Positions 8,837-16,806 are shown, numbered from the stretch's first letter. The stretch: DNA of 33,489 nt from Longimicrobium sp. (GCF_035474595.1 NZ_DATIND010000019.1:1-33489); one strand, 5' to 3'. Numbers and translations: made by a program. Notes: generated from the letters alone by a model not told the origin.

Positions 8837-8953
8837 GGAGGGAGAGCGGGTGCGGCGGGAGAGGGGGCCAGAGCCGGAAGGCGCGTGGAAATTACACCCG
8901 AATGGACGCCCGGCGCCAGCTTTTCGTCACATTGTACAATTTACGCCACGATC

Positions 8954-9406
8954 TCACGCCGCCGAGGCCGCGGCGCGCGGTTCGCCGGCGATGTCCGCGC
9001 GAAAGAACGGCCACGCGTCGCGCAGGTACAGCGCGAACGGGATCCACCAGACGAAGTCGTTGGTCAGGCAGAGGACGAAGGTCGCCGGCGGCCACTGGCC
9101 GGTGGCGATCAGGCGCGCGAGCCCGATGGGCCCCAGCACCTTCCCCAGCAGCCCCACCGCGGCGATGGCGAAACCGCGCTCGGGAACGCGGGCGACCTCG
9201 AGGTAGAGGAAGCCGTAGACGCCCACCACCATTCCCAGGCAGGCGAAGATGGCGGCGTGGTTCAGCGGCTCCATCGCCGCGAAGCGGAACAGCCACTGCG
9301 GGTCGGCCGCGGCGTACGCGCCCCACGCCAGGTTGTAGACGCCGGCCAGCGCGAACACGGCGCGGTGCAGGCCGCGGCGGCGGATCGCGCGGGCGGGCGG
9401 CGTCAC
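8954..9406 (-). CDS. Small four-helix membrane protein of unknown function
   Basis: The 150-residue protein starts with GTG at 9406, overlapping the stop of the upstream methyltransferase-like gene as GTGA. Four hydrophobic segments are visible: AVFALAGVYNLAWGAYA, HAAIFACLGMVVGVYGFLYL, FAIAAVGLLGKVLGPIGL and FVLCLTNDFVWWIPFALYL. I recall similar short membrane proteins but no established function. The tight coupling suggests that it works with the preceding membrane methyltransferase-like protein. Confidence 0.75.
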   Translation of the reverse strand: MTPPARAIRRRGLHRAVFALAGVYNLAWGAYAAADPQWLFRFAAMEPLNHAAIFACLGMVVGVYGFLYLEVARVPERGFAIAAVGLLGKVLGPIGLARLIATGQWPPATFVLCLTNDFVWWIPFALYLRDAWPFFRADIAGEPRAAASAA

Positions 9407-10140
9407 CGCCCGGCCACCTTCAGCACGCGCGTGTGCTTGCGCAGCGTGCGCAGCACCACGTACGCGGCCACGCCGGTGCCGAACAGCGCCAGCCAGAACG
9501 GGTGCGCCTGGACGCGGTGCAGGAAGTACACGTCCGACGCGGTGCGGATGGCCATGAACGACGCGGCCAGCCCCAGGAAGCCGGGGTACTCGGCCGCCAG
9601 CACGGCGCGGAGCGAGAAGGGCAGGTCCGGCCGCGTCCACTGCGAGAACTCGGGGATGAACGCCGGGGTGGCGGCCGCCCACTCCTTCCACGCGGCGCCG
9701 TGCTGGCGGCGCAGGAAGTCCTCCTCGGCGAACATGATGCGCTCGTAGTAGATCCAGAAGAACGCGGCCGCCAGGATCGCCGCCGTCCACATGCGCGGAT
9801 ACAGCGCCACGCCGGCCCACATCAGCGCGTTCCCCAGGTACAGCGGGTGGCGCACGATGGAGTACATCCCCGTGGTGTTCAGCCGCGCGGCCACCTGCGC
9901 CCGCCGGTTGCGCCCCGAGGTGCCGCGCGGCTTGGTGCCGATGGTGTGCGCGCGCACCAGCACGCCCGTCATCGACAGCCCCACGCAGAACGCCTCCCAC
10001 CACGCGTGCGGCGGGTGCACGCGCGGGTCCGGCGCCCACGGAAGCAGCGCCAGCACCAGCGCCAGCGGAACCAGCGGAAGCCAGCTGCGGTGCCGGAACA
10101 GCCAGTTGCCCTGCGCGACGAGCTCGTTCTTCAGTGCCAT
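9403..10140 (-). CDS. Isoprenylcysteine/phospholipid methyltransferase-like membrane protein
   Basis: The 245-residue protein has several membrane segments and the ICMT/PEMT-type signature: RHPLYLGN at 97-104 and, about 35 residues later, the acidic pair in FAEEDFLRRQHGAAWKEW. In this family these residues bind S-adenosylmethionine and help methylate a lipid or prenyl-linked substrate in the membrane. Bacterial relatives include lipid methyltransferases such as those acting on lipid A phosphate; the substrate here is unknown. The preceding GRNRRAQVAARLNTTGMYSI fits the family. It is the first gene of a pair with the small membrane protein. Confidence 0.8.
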   Translation of the reverse strand: MALKNELVAQGNWLFRHRSWLPLVPLALVLALLPWAPDPRVHPPHAWWEAFCVGLSMTGVLVRAHTIGTKPRGTSGRNRRAQVAARLNTTGMYSIVRHPLYLGNALMWAGVALYPRMWTAAILAAAFFWIYYERIMFAEEDFLRRQHGAAWKEWAAATPAFIPEFSQWTRPDLPFSLRAVLAAEYPGFLGLAASFMAIRTASDVYFLHRVQAHPFWLALFGTGVAAYVVLRTLRKHTRVLKVAGR

Positions 10141-10561
10141 CGGATGCGGGTTCGGGCGTGCGTCTCAGGCGGACGGGCGTGGAAAATCTCACCGGCGGCG
10201 CCCGCGCGGAAGAGGGGAAATCCCCATCGCCCGCGCAGGCCGCCGCGCGCCGGATGAACACAGCCCCGCCGCGGTTTGCGCGGTGGGGCTTTCGCCGTGC
10301 GAGTGACTGAATCTAATCATTATCCCTTGCGGCACAAAGGGTTTGCGCGCGGCGCGACGTTCCGTCCCCCGCGCCGCTTCCGATCCCGGTGGTAATGCCT
10401 CGGCCGCGCCGCTTGCGCCCGTTCGCGGTGCGCACTAAACCTTTGCATCGGCCGCGAATGGGGATTTTCATCCTCCCGCGGCCCCGGATCCCGACTGGAT
10501 CGTCCCGCATCTCCCCGCCCCGCCGTCCCCTCGCCGGCCCGCGACGGGCGATCAGCATCCG
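10141..10561. other. Divergent intergenic region
   Basis: No gene is supported. It holds a terminator-like hairpin at 10262-10292 and an imperfect inverted repeat (CAAAGGGTTTGCGCGC at 10335-10350 against GCGCACTAAACCTTTG at 10430-10445) that could be an operator for the divergent transcripts. No clear promoter was recognised. Confidence 0.4.
10262..10292 (+). terminator. Terminator-like hairpin without an obvious gene
   Basis: An 11-bp stem (AGCCCCGCCGC with GCGGTGGGGCT, one G-T pair) with a 7-base loop is followed by TT. It lies upstream of both divergent genes, so either it ends an unseen transcript or it is a repeat-type hairpin. Confidence 0.5.
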
Positions 10562-11515
10562 ATGAATCCCGCAGCACTCCCGCGCGACCCGATGAGCTCG
10601 AACCCGGAGGATGGCGTGCGCTGGAACCCGTTCCGCAACCTGAAGCTCTTCCCCGCCGCGCCGGCGGACGCGGGCCAGGCCGCGCCCGAGCCGGTCGCCG
10701 CGCGCTCCACCGTCCCCGCCGACCCGGCGCTGGCGATGGACTCGCCGCGCGGGGACGTCTCGATTCCCTGGCAGCCGCCGCAGCTGCGCCTTCCCTCCGT
10801 CCCCGCCGCGCTGGACGGCGGCGTGGCGCCGGAGATGGGGGATGAAGAGCAGGGGGATGAAGATGCGTCACCGCTCGCGCACCTGGCCGGTCCGCGCGCC
10901 TTCCTGCGCGTGGCGTGGGAGGCGCTCACCGAGCCGGGCCCGCCGCCGGACGACGACGAGCTGGACCGCGACGCGGCCGACGAGTACGCGCGGCGGTTCG
11001 CGGTGGCGCGCTTCGCCCGGCGCGTGCTGGAGCCCGATCCCCACGCGTGGGTCGAGGCGCTGGTCACCTACCGCGAGCGCATCCGCCTCCCGGTCGCCGT
11101 GCCGTTCCGCGTGGCGGTCGAGCCCGACCTGCAGGTGCGGCTGGCGCTGGAGCTTCCCGCGCCGGCGCTCGTCCCGCCGCGCCCGCGCGAGACGGCCACC
11201 CAGCACCGCGCGCGCTACGACGAGCTGTGCTGCGGCATCGTGCTGGCCTTCGCGTGCGACACCTTCCGCCTCCTCCCGCCCGCGGCCGACCAGGTGTACG
11301 TCACCGGCTGCCGCGTGGAGACGAACCCCGCGACGGGGCACCCGCACCACGCCATCCTCCTGCGCCTCGCCACAGACCGCGCGTCGCTGGACGCCATCGA
11401 CCTCGCCCGCGCGAGCGCGTCGGCCGCGTTCGAGCACCTGGGCGGCGCGGCGCGCAGGCAGCGCGGCGAGCTGCTGCCGCTGGCCTTCGAGGAAGACGGC
11501 GAGCGGGTGATCTGA
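10562..11515 (+). CDS. Conserved-looking hypothetical protein
   Basis: I do not recognise this 317-residue protein with confidence. The first 110 residues are low-complexity (Pro, Ala, acidic) and probably disordered. Residues 110-317 look folded: a helical part (DELDRDAADEYARRFAVARF) followed by a strand-helix domain with VYVTGCRVETNPATGHPHHA and a final helix. That C-terminal part faintly recalls the C-terminal domain of DUF4236-type proteins, but this is a weak impression. It has no signal peptide or membrane segment, so it should be cytosolic. The ATG at 10562 lacks a ribosome binding site, and the ATG at 10592 is an alternative. The zinc-ribbon gene follows after 55 bases. Confidence 0.65.
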   Translation: MNPAALPRDPMSSNPEDGVRWNPFRNLKLFPAAPADAGQAAPEPVAARSTVPADPALAMDSPRGDVSIPWQPPQLRLPSVPAALDGGVAPEMGDEEQGDEDASPLAHLAGPRAFLRVAWEALTEPGPPPDDDELDRDAADEYARRFAVARFARRVLEPDPHAWVEALVTYRERIRLPVAVPFRVAVEPDLQVRLALELPAPALVPPRPRETATQHRARYDELCCGIVLAFACDTFRLLPPAADQVYVTGCRVETNPATGHPHHAILLRLATDRASLDAIDLARASASAAFEHLGGAARRQRGELLPLAFEEDGERVI

Positions 11516-11570
11516 CCCCGCTCGTCATCTCCATCGTCCCCCCTCCCCCGCCTTCCGCAGTGGAGTCCCG

Positions 11571-11786
11571 ATGCTCATCCATTGTCCCGAGTGCCGCGAG
11601 CGCACCAGCGACCGCGCGCTGATGTGCCCGCACTGCGGCTTCTCCGTCGCCCCTCCGCGCAACGGCCCCGGCACGCTGGTGATCGCGTCCGGCGTGTTCC
11701 TGGGCCTGCTCGTCTGGAGCCTGATCCCCTTCGGCCTCGCGTTCCTCTTCTTCGGCGCCGTCGCCAGCGCCGTGAGCGGGCGCTGA
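11571..11786 (+). CDS. Small zinc-ribbon membrane protein
   Basis: This 71-residue protein has a zinc ribbon at the N-terminus (CPEC near residue 5 and CPHC near residue 19) and one or two hydrophobic segments (TLVIASGVFLGLLVWSLIPF, then GLAFLFFGAVASAV). The ribbon would face the cytosol with the rest in the membrane. Proteins of this layout are common and uncharacterised. GGAG seven bases ahead of the ATG supports the start, and a strong terminator follows immediately. Confidence 0.75.
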   Translation: MLIHCPECRERTSDRALMCPHCGFSVAPPRNGPGTLVIASGVFLGLLVWSLIPFGLAFLFFGAVASAVSGR

Positions 11787-11790
11787 CCGG

Positions 11791-11822
11791 AAAGCCCTCG
11801 CAGCGGGAGATGCGAGGGCTTT
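11791..11822. terminator. Bidirectional terminator
   Basis: A perfect 12-bp stem (AAAGCCCTCGCA with TGCGAGGGCTTT) around an 8-base loop lies between the zinc-ribbon gene and the convergent HEPN gene. Confidence 0.85.
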
Positions 11823-11829
11823 CGCGTGA

Positions 11830-12312
11830 TCAGGATGACGGAGGTGCTGCAAGCCCGCCTTTCAGGGCCGGCCTGGCATCGAGCAACCATCGATGGACCC
11901 GCTCCAGAAGCGCCGAGACCGTACGCCGCGCCTTCTCCAGATCTTCCGGCTCCAACTCCTCCTCATCCCCATACAGCGCGGAATGGCGTCCGCCGCGAAT
12001 CCCCTGCATCGTATCGGCAATGCGCTCCAGGTCCTCGTCACCGAGCGCGCCGAGGGCGTAGAAACTCACATGATGGTGCCCCCCGACAGCCCCTCGCTGC
12101 CGGTACCCCGCCGCGCGGACGGCGGCGCTCGCCGCACGGAATGCCGCCTGGTAGACGTGGATGAACGCGCCCGCCACGCTCAGGCCGGGCACAGAGGCGT
12201 CCGCCCACTCGCGGAGCGCGGCACTCCAGATCGCCGCCACCTCGGCGTCGTCCGCGGGCACCGGCTCCAGATTGCGCGCCTCGATCAGGCGGTCGATGCG
12301 GTGCTGCCTCAT
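11830..12312 (-). CDS. HEPN-domain protein (putative toxin of HEPN/MNT pair)
   Basis: This 160-residue, all-helical protein fits the HEPN group found next to MNT nucleotidyltransferases, in a subtype resembling SAV_6107-like HEPN proteins (DASVPGLSVAGAFIHVYQAA, then AAGYRQRG and HHHVSFYAL). The putative RNase motif is R106-GG-R109-H110-SAL-Y114; it keeps an Arg and His and a downstream tyrosine, but is not the textbook R-N-x-x-x-H-x-Y. In known HEPN/MNT systems the HEPN protein is the RNase toxin and the partner inactivates it by adding AMP to a tyrosine; Tyr114 is the natural candidate. Its ATG overlaps the TGA of the partner gene (ATGA), so synthesis is coupled. Confidence 0.82.
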   Translation of the reverse strand: MRQHRIDRLIEARNLEPVPADDAEVAAIWSAALREWADASVPGLSVAGAFIHVYQAAFRAASAAVRAAGYRQRGAVGGHHHVSFYALGALGDEDLERIADTMQGIRGGRHSALYGDEEELEPEDLEKARRTVSALLERVHRWLLDARPALKGGLAAPPSS

Positions 12313-12929
12313 GCCGGCACCATTCCGAGCCGGTCCTCGTCGCCCACGATCCAGCGCTTGGGGCCGGCCAGGATGCGCCTGAGGACGGCGTTGCCCGCCG
12401 CGATCTGGCGGTCGAGCCGGTCGCGAGTGTAGCTCCGGATCTCCACCGGCCGCCCGAGCAGCACCGAGGCCCCGGCCACCTCGCGCCCCAGCCGCGCCTC
12501 CGACGCCTCATCGCCCACGACCAGGACGTCGATGTCGCTGTCGGCGCGCGCATCGCCCCGCGCGAACGAGCCGTAGACGAACGCCGCCTCGATCCCCTCC
12601 ACCCCCGCGATCGCCTCCTCCACCACCTCGGCGGGATCGGCGAAGTGGCGGATGAGCTGCCGCAGCCCCGCCCAGCCCGGGTGCGTCTCGGCGGTGCGGT
12701 AGAGCACGCGCCCGCCCGTCTCCTCCCGCTCGACCAGCCCGCGCCCCTCCAGCCGCCGCAGCTCGCGCGAGAGCGAGCTCATCGACAGCCCGGAGCGCCG
12801 CTGGAGGGCGCGCACGTGCTCCGGCTCGTCTCCGTGCAGCGCGAAGTGCAGCACCAGCCGCGCGAAGGCGGGCGATGCCAGCACTTCACCCAGGCCCGGA
12901 AATCCAGCGCTTTCTTCAGATCGAATCAT
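12309..12929 (-). CDS. MNT nucleotidyltransferase fused to a winged helix (putative antitoxin)
   Basis: In this 206-residue protein, residues 20-85 form a winged helix-turn-helix (LQRRSGLSMSSLSRELRRLE, then a wing GRGLVEREETGGRVLYR). Residues 115-206 form a minimal nucleotidyltransferase with the active-site pattern G120-S121-F-A-R-G and D132-x-D134. The family transfers a nucleotide onto a protein, in HEPN/MNT systems onto the HEPN partner. The attached DNA-binding domain and the palindrome over the promoter suggest that it also represses its own operon. The ATG at 12929 follows GGATGAAGA. It is the first gene of a two-gene operon. Confidence 0.88.
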   Translation of the reverse strand: MIRSEESAGFPGLGEVLASPAFARLVLHFALHGDEPEHVRALQRRSGLSMSSLSRELRRLEGRGLVEREETGGRVLYRTAETHPGWAGLRQLIRHFADPAEVVEEAIAGVEGIEAAFVYGSFARGDARADSDIDVLVVGDEASEARLGREVAGASVLLGRPVEIRSYTRDRLDRQIAAGNAVLRRILAGPKRWIVGDEDRLGMVPA

Positions 12930-12957
12930 TCTTCATCCGGACGAGGTTCATCTCTGC

Positions 12958-12991
12958 TCCAAAATTTGGATCAGCATCACCGCCCTGTCAA
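12958..12991 (-). promoter_or_regulatory. Promoter with palindromic operator for the HEPN/MNT operon
   Basis: Read on the minus strand, a perfect TTGACA (12991-12986) is followed after 17 bases by CAAATT (12968-12963). The palindrome TCCAAAATTTGGA (12958-12970) covers the -10 region. Transcription would start near 12956, about 27 bases before the start codon. The layout fits autorepression by the winged helix of the first gene product. Confidence 0.65.
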
Positions 12992-13021
12992 TCCACGGAT
13001 GAATCGACATCCCCCTAAGCA

Positions 13022-13050
13022 CGAAGCCCCACCATCACGGTGAGGCTTCG
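13022..13050 (-). terminator. Terminator of the epimerase gene
   Basis: A 12-bp stem (CGAAGCCCCACC with GGTGAGGCTTCG, one mismatch) has a 5-base loop. It follows the end of the minus-strand epimerase gene by about 30 bases and lies upstream of the HEPN/MNT promoter. Confidence 0.7.
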
Positions 13051-13080
13051 ATCGTCGCAGATGCCAGCCGGGCGAGCGCG

Positions 13081-14103
13081 TCACCCCACGCCGGCCGTGG
13101 CGCGGCGGTGGACGCGGTGCGCGGGGGCGGCGGCGGGCTCCGGGGCGGGAGCGGACTGGGTGCGGACCCACTCCCACGTTTCGCGCAGCCCCTGCTCCAG
13201 CGAAACCTCCGGGCGCCAGCCGAGGCGCCGCAGCTTCTCCGCGGAAAGGGCGGAGCGCCGCACCTCGCCCGGCCGGGCGGCGGCGCGCTTCACCAGCGCG
13301 GGGGCGCCGGCGGCGTGCATCAGCACCGAGGCCAGCGCGTTCACGCTGGTCTGGCTGCCGGTGCCCACGTTGAAGGCGCGCGAATCCACCGAGGCGCCGC
13401 GCGGAAGGGCGGCATCCGCGGCGATCAGGTTGGCGCGCACCACGTCGGCCACGTGCACGTAGTCGCGCGTCTGCTCGCCGTCGCCGTAGATGGTGAGCGG
13501 CGAGCCCTCGGCCAGGCGCGAGCAGAAGACGGCCACCACGCCGCCCTCGCCGAACGGGTCCTGCCCGGGTCCGTAGACGTTCGCGTAGCGCAGGGCCACG
13601 TAGTCCAGCCCGTGCGTGCGGTGGAAGCAGTGCAGGTACTGCTCGCCGGCCAGCTTCCCCACGCCGTACGGGCTCTCGGGCCGCTTGCCGGCGCCCTCGG
13701 GGGTGGGCCGCGTGCGCGCGTCGCCGTACACCGCGCCGCCCGACGAGGCGAACACCACCCGCCCCCGCTCCGCCGCGCGCACCGCCTCCAGCACGTTCAG
13801 CAGCCCGTCCACGTTCACCCCGGCGTCGTGGCGGGGGCGCGCCACCGAGTCGCGCACGTCGATCTGCGCCGCGTGCAGGTCCACCACGTCGAAGCGCCCC
13901 TCGCGCACCAGCATCTCCATCGCCGGGTCGCGGACGTCCATCTCCACGAAGTCCGCGCCGGCGGGAACCCGGCCGCGCGAGCCGTGCACCAGGTTGTCCA
14001 GCACCACCACCTCGTCGCCCCGGCGCAGGAAGGCGGCGGCCACGTGCGACCCGATGAAGCCCGCCCCACCCGTCACCAGCACGCGCCGTCCCGTTGTAGC
14101 CAT
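13081..14103 (-). CDS. NAD-dependent epimerase, UDP-glucose 4-epimerase-like
   Basis: The 340-residue protein is a short-chain dehydrogenase of the extended type: GGAGFIGS (12-19) binds NAD, SSGGAVYG supplies the catalytic Ser, and Y146-GVG-K150 is the catalytic pair. RYANVYGPGQ and the substrate-side motif YGDGEQTRDYVHVADV match UDP-glucose 4-epimerase-like enzymes, which interconvert nucleotide sugars for polysaccharide and lipopolysaccharide synthesis in the cytosol. Exact sugar specificity cannot be read. The C-terminal 25 residues are Ala/Pro-rich and probably disordered. It sits just before the exopolysaccharide genes and may feed them. Confidence 0.9.
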   Translation of the reverse strand: MATTGRRVLVTGGAGFIGSHVAAAFLRRGDEVVVLDNLVHGSRGRVPAGADFVEMDVRDPAMEMLVREGRFDVVDLHAAQIDVRDSVARPRHDAGVNVDGLLNVLEAVRAAERGRVVFASSGGAVYGDARTRPTPEGAGKRPESPYGVGKLAGEQYLHCFHRTHGLDYVALRYANVYGPGQDPFGEGGVVAVFCSRLAEGSPLTIYGDGEQTRDYVHVADVVRANLIAADAALPRGASVDSRAFNVGTGSQTSVNALASVLMHAAGAPALVKRAAARPGEVRRSALSAEKLRRLGWRPEVSLEQGLRETWEWVRTQSAPAPEPAAAPAHRVHRRATAGVG

Positions 14104-14246
14104 TGTGTTCCGTGGATGGAAGAAGGAGAGCAGAAGAAAGGTGGGAAGGGAGATCGGCGGCGGAGCGCGGCACGCGGGATGCGGCAGACTGGGCGCGGCC
14201 CCGTGCGAAGCTCACTGCACTTCGGCCGCGCCACCCCCCGGGAGCC

Positions 14247-14528
14247 ATGGACCCCACCACGCGCGACGAGGTGTCGGACTTCCTGCGGCGCTGGCTGCCG
14301 CCCGCCGCACGGGACGCGTACGCCCGGCTGATGTACGCCGACCCGGCCGGGTGGAGCCGCCATCCGCACTTCCGCGGCGGGCTGATCGTGCGCTGCGCCC
14401 TGCGCGGAAACGGCTACACCGAGCACCTGCTGGGCGTCCGCTCGCTGGACGAGGTGTGGCCGGACCTGCTGGAGCGCGCCGTGCGCGAGGAGCGCTCCGC
14501 CAACGGAGCGGGCCCGCACGAAGGCTGA
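14247..14528 (+). CDS. Small protein, possibly DUF6794-like
   Basis: This 93-residue cytosolic protein starts at ATG 14247, three bases after GGGAG. It has a helical N-terminus (EVSDFLRRWLPPAARDAYARL), then HFRGGLIVRCALRGNG and SLDEVWPDLLERAV. The order 'helix, H-F-x-x-G-x-x-[IV]-R, short arm, D-x-V-x-x-x-L-L' resembles DUF6794-type proteins, but I rank this as a loose match. It lies between two minus-strand genes and diverges from the epimerase. No function can be given. Confidence 0.55.
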   Translation: MDPTTRDEVSDFLRRWLPPAARDAYARLMYADPAGWSRHPHFRGGLIVRCALRGNGYTEHLLGVRSLDEVWPDLLERAVREERSANGAGPHEG

Positions 14529-14576
14529 CCCGCGCTCCCGCTCGATCCGCGCGTCCCCATCCTCATCCCCCGGCTG

Positions 14577-15362
14577 TCAGAGCTGCGACGCCGCGAAGAC
14601 CAGCGACAGCAGCACCGGGATGGACCGCACCGCGGCCCCAACCGGGCTCGTGGGCTTGGCGGGAAGGTAGAAGCGGTCGCCCGGGTGGATCCCCATGGCG
14701 TCCAGCGTGCGCCCCTGCGCCAGCGCCTCGCTCAGGATGGGCCCCGACCACACCGGCGTGCCGCCGCGCTCGATGCGCAGCCGCGCGGTGGAGGTGTTCC
14801 CCTGCGGGCCCCCCGCCAGCATCAGCACGTCCGAAACGAGCGCGTCCGCCGGCACCACGTACCAGCCGGGGTTGCGCACCTCGCCCTCCACCGACACCCG
14901 CACCAGCGGCCGCGCGCGCACCACCGGGTTGCGCAGGTAGCGCGACAGGTGCTCGCGCAGCCGCCCCTCGACCTCGGAGCGCAGCAGCCCGTGCAGCGGC
15001 ACGTCGCCGATCTGCGGGAGGAAGAGGACGGTACCCTCGCGCACGGTGAAGGTGTCGGTGAGCGCCGCCTGCCCCTCCACCAGCAGCACCACCTCGTCGC
15101 CCGGCTGCACGTCGCCCTCCTGCAGCCGCGCGCGGATGGACTCGGCGCGGGCGCGGGCCTGGGCGCGGTAGCGGTCGCTGTGCGCCGGCGAGGTGGCGGC
15201 CTGCTCGTAGCTGGCCAGCAGCGCCTGCAGGTCGTTGCGGTTCAGCTGCACGCGGCCGGGGTCCCACCCGGGCTGCGCGGCCGCCTGCGCCCGTGCGCCT
15301 GCGGCGCCGGTGAGGAGCGCGGCGGCCAGGAGGACGAGGGATCGCTTCATCGTGGGGTGCAT
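14577..15362 (-). CDS. Polysaccharide export protein (Wza-like, SLBB domain)
   Basis: This 261-residue exported protein has a signal peptide (MKRSLVLLAAALLTGAAGARAQ) and then the polysaccharide export domain (GDEVVLLVEG, then LPQIGDVPLHGLLRSEVEGR and LREHLSRYLRNPVVRARP). A SLBB domain follows (VSVEGEVRNPGWYVVPADAL, then MLAGGPQGNTSTARLRI). Such proteins form the outer-membrane or periplasmic exit for exopolysaccharide. No lipobox cysteine is present. The C-terminus ends in a hydrophobic stretch (AVRSIPVLLSLVFAASQL) that may be a membrane anchor. The start at 15362 has GGAG nine bases ahead; ATG 15350 is an alternative. A perfect 20-bp palindrome lies 205 bp upstream. Confidence 0.88.
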   Translation of the reverse strand: MHPTMKRSLVLLAAALLTGAAGARAQAAAQPGWDPGRVQLNRNDLQALLASYEQAATSPAHSDRYRAQARARAESIRARLQEGDVQPGDEVVLLVEGQAALTDTFTVREGTVLFLPQIGDVPLHGLLRSEVEGRLREHLSRYLRNPVVRARPLVRVSVEGEVRNPGWYVVPADALVSDVLMLAGGPQGNTSTARLRIERGGTPVWSGPILSEALAQGRTLDAMGIHPGDRFYLPAKPTSPVGAAVRSIPVLLSLVFAASQL

Positions 15363-15484
15363 GGGATGGGGCTCCAGGCGTGGGGGGCGGGCCGCCGCGG
15401 CGCGCCGGAACGCGGCGGGACGACGGGCGGCCAGCGGGAGGGGAGAGTTCAACGATGGTGCCGGGGCGGCGGCGGCGCGCAAGC

Positions 15485-15500
15485 GGCTGCGGCGGCGCCA
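15485..15500 (-). promoter_or_regulatory. Weak sigma-54-like promoter candidate for the export gene
   Basis: On the minus strand TGGCGCC-GCCG-CAGCC has GG and GC ten bases apart and four leading bases of the -24 box (TGGC), but CAGC in place of TTGC. It lies about 94 bp downstream of the palindrome centre. In such GC-rich DNA this may be chance. Confidence 0.3.
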
Positions 15501-15557
15501 CTTGCACGTCGGCGGAGGGCGATGCGGGGCGCGGGCGCCGTCGGCGGCGCCCGCCAT

Positions 15558-15577
15558 GTGTTGCGCGCGCGCAACAC
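15558..15577. promoter_or_regulatory. Palindromic operator or enhancer site
   Basis: A perfect 20-bp palindrome, GTGTTGCG-CGCG-CGCAACAC, whose half-sites TGTTGCG/CGCAACA and 4-base spacing are identical to the site at 19883-19900 upstream of the tyrosine kinase. It is a candidate binding site for the enhancer-binding regulator encoded at 20536-22038. Confidence 0.6.
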
Positions 15578-15801
15578 TCGCGCGGTGACGGAGAGGTGAG
15601 GCGGACCGCACGGCACAGGTGTCGGGCGCGTGCAGCACCCGGGGCGCGTGCCCTGCGGCGTAAGTGTCTGAAAACGCGACGTTTCGCCGCGCCGCGAGGG
15701 AAAGCACGCGACGTGCAGTCGGGTTGCACCAACTCCCCTCCGCGTTCCGCTCGGGCCTCCTCCGCGGGTCCGCGCGGAACGCCCCACTTCTACCGAGTGC
15801 C

Positions 15802-16806
15802 ATGGCCGGACTTCCGACTTCCCCCGCACGCCCCCCCACCGTGCTGGTATGCGGCAACACGGAATGGCTCGCGCGTTCGTTCGAGAGCATCCTGGCGCCG
15901 TACGGCTGCACGGTGGCGCGGGCCTCCGACCACGACCAGGCCTGGGCACGCTTCGACGAGCTGCACCCCGACGTGGTGCTGCTGGAGGCGGAGCACGGGA
16001 TGGACGGTGTGGAGCCGCTCTGCCGCACGCTGCGGGCGCACCCGCGGCTGGGCTCCAGCACGCCGGTGCTGGTGGTGTCGGCGGGCGCCCTGTCGCGCGT
16101 GGACCGCCTGGCCGCCATGCGTGCCGGCGCGTGGGACGCGTTCGGGTTTCCGCTGGACCCCGAGGAGCTGGTGCTGAAGGTGCGCGCGCTGGCCGCGGTG
16201 CGCCGCGAGGTGGTGGAGGCCGAGGAGCGCGGGCTGCTGGACGCGCCCAGCGGGCTGTACAACGCGCGCGGGCTGGCGCGGCGGGCCCAGGAGATGGTGG
16301 CCGAGGCGTACCGCAACCAGCGTCCGCTGGCGTGCATCACCTTCCACGCGGAGCCGGATGGGCCCGAGGGCGCGGAGCGCGACGGCCGCGCCGACGCGCT
16401 GGCCGAGCTGCTGCGGCTGGCCGGGCGCACCTCGGACGTGATCGGGCGGCTGCACCGCGGCGAGTTCGCGGTGCTGGCGCCGGCCACGGGATGGGAGGGC
16501 GCCGAGCGGCTGGCCCGGCGCGTGTGCGGCACCGTGCAGCGCGAGCTGGAGCGCTCGGGCGCGGCGGAGGTGCGCGTGTACAGCGGGCGCTTCGCCATCG
16601 ACGGCGCGGGGCAGCCGCGGGTGCAGGCGGCCGACCTGCTGGCCAACGCCGCCGAGGACCTGCACGCGGCGCTCAGCGCGCTGGGCGGCAACGGGAACGG
16701 CAAGGGGAAGAAGAACGGCCAGGGGAACGGCAGCGCGCACGCCGACGCCCCGGCACCCCCGCCCGCCCAGGCCGCCACGCTCCCCGCGCCGCCGGCGGCC
16801 GCGTAG
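15802..16806 (+). CDS. Pseudo-receiver protein with degenerate GGDEF domain
   Basis: This 334-residue soluble protein has a receiver-like domain at about residues 13-130 and a GGDEF-like domain at about 145-295, followed by a disordered Gly/Asn/Lys and Ala/Pro tail. Both domains have lost key residues. The phosphoacceptor Asp is replaced by Glu62 (DVVLLEAEHGMDG), the conserved Lys by Phe116 (FGFPLDP), and GGDEF reads HRGEF (218-222). It should therefore neither be phosphorylated nor make c-di-GMP, and may act as a fixed-state scaffold or ligand-binding protein. It diverges from the export gene and lies next to the tyrosine kinase gene, which points to a role in exopolysaccharide control. ATG 15802 is the start of the homologous region. 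A terminator follows. Confidence 0.83.
   Translation: MAGLPTSPARPPTVLVCGNTEWLARSFESILAPYGCTVARASDHDQAWARFDELHPDVVLLEAEHGMDGVEPLCRTLRAHPRLGSSTPVLVVSAGALSRVDRLAAMRAGAWDAFGFPLDPEELVLKVRALAAVRREVVEAEERGLLDAPSGLYNARGLARRAQEMVAEAYRNQRPLACITFHAEPDGPEGAERDGRADALAELLRLAGRTSDVIGRLHRGEFAVLAPATGWEGAERLARRVCGTVQRELERSGAAEVRVYSGRFAIDGAGQPRVQAADLLANAAEDLHAALSALGGNGNGKGKKNGQGNGSAHADAPAPPPAQAATLPAPPAAA

Larger units (their letters stand above)
15363..15801. other. Divergent regulatory region of export and pseudo-receiver genes
   Basis: No gene is supported in these 439 bases. They contain the palindrome at 15558-15577 and a weak -24/-12 like element facing the export gene. Toward the plus-strand gene there is only GTGCAGT-N4-TTGCA at 15713-15728, which keeps the -12 part but not the GG of the -24 part. 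Confidence 0.5.

Noticed and set aside
15713-15728. Sigma-54-like element ahead of the pseudo-receiver gene
   Set aside because: TTGCA is present, but the -24 part reads GTGCAGT without GG.
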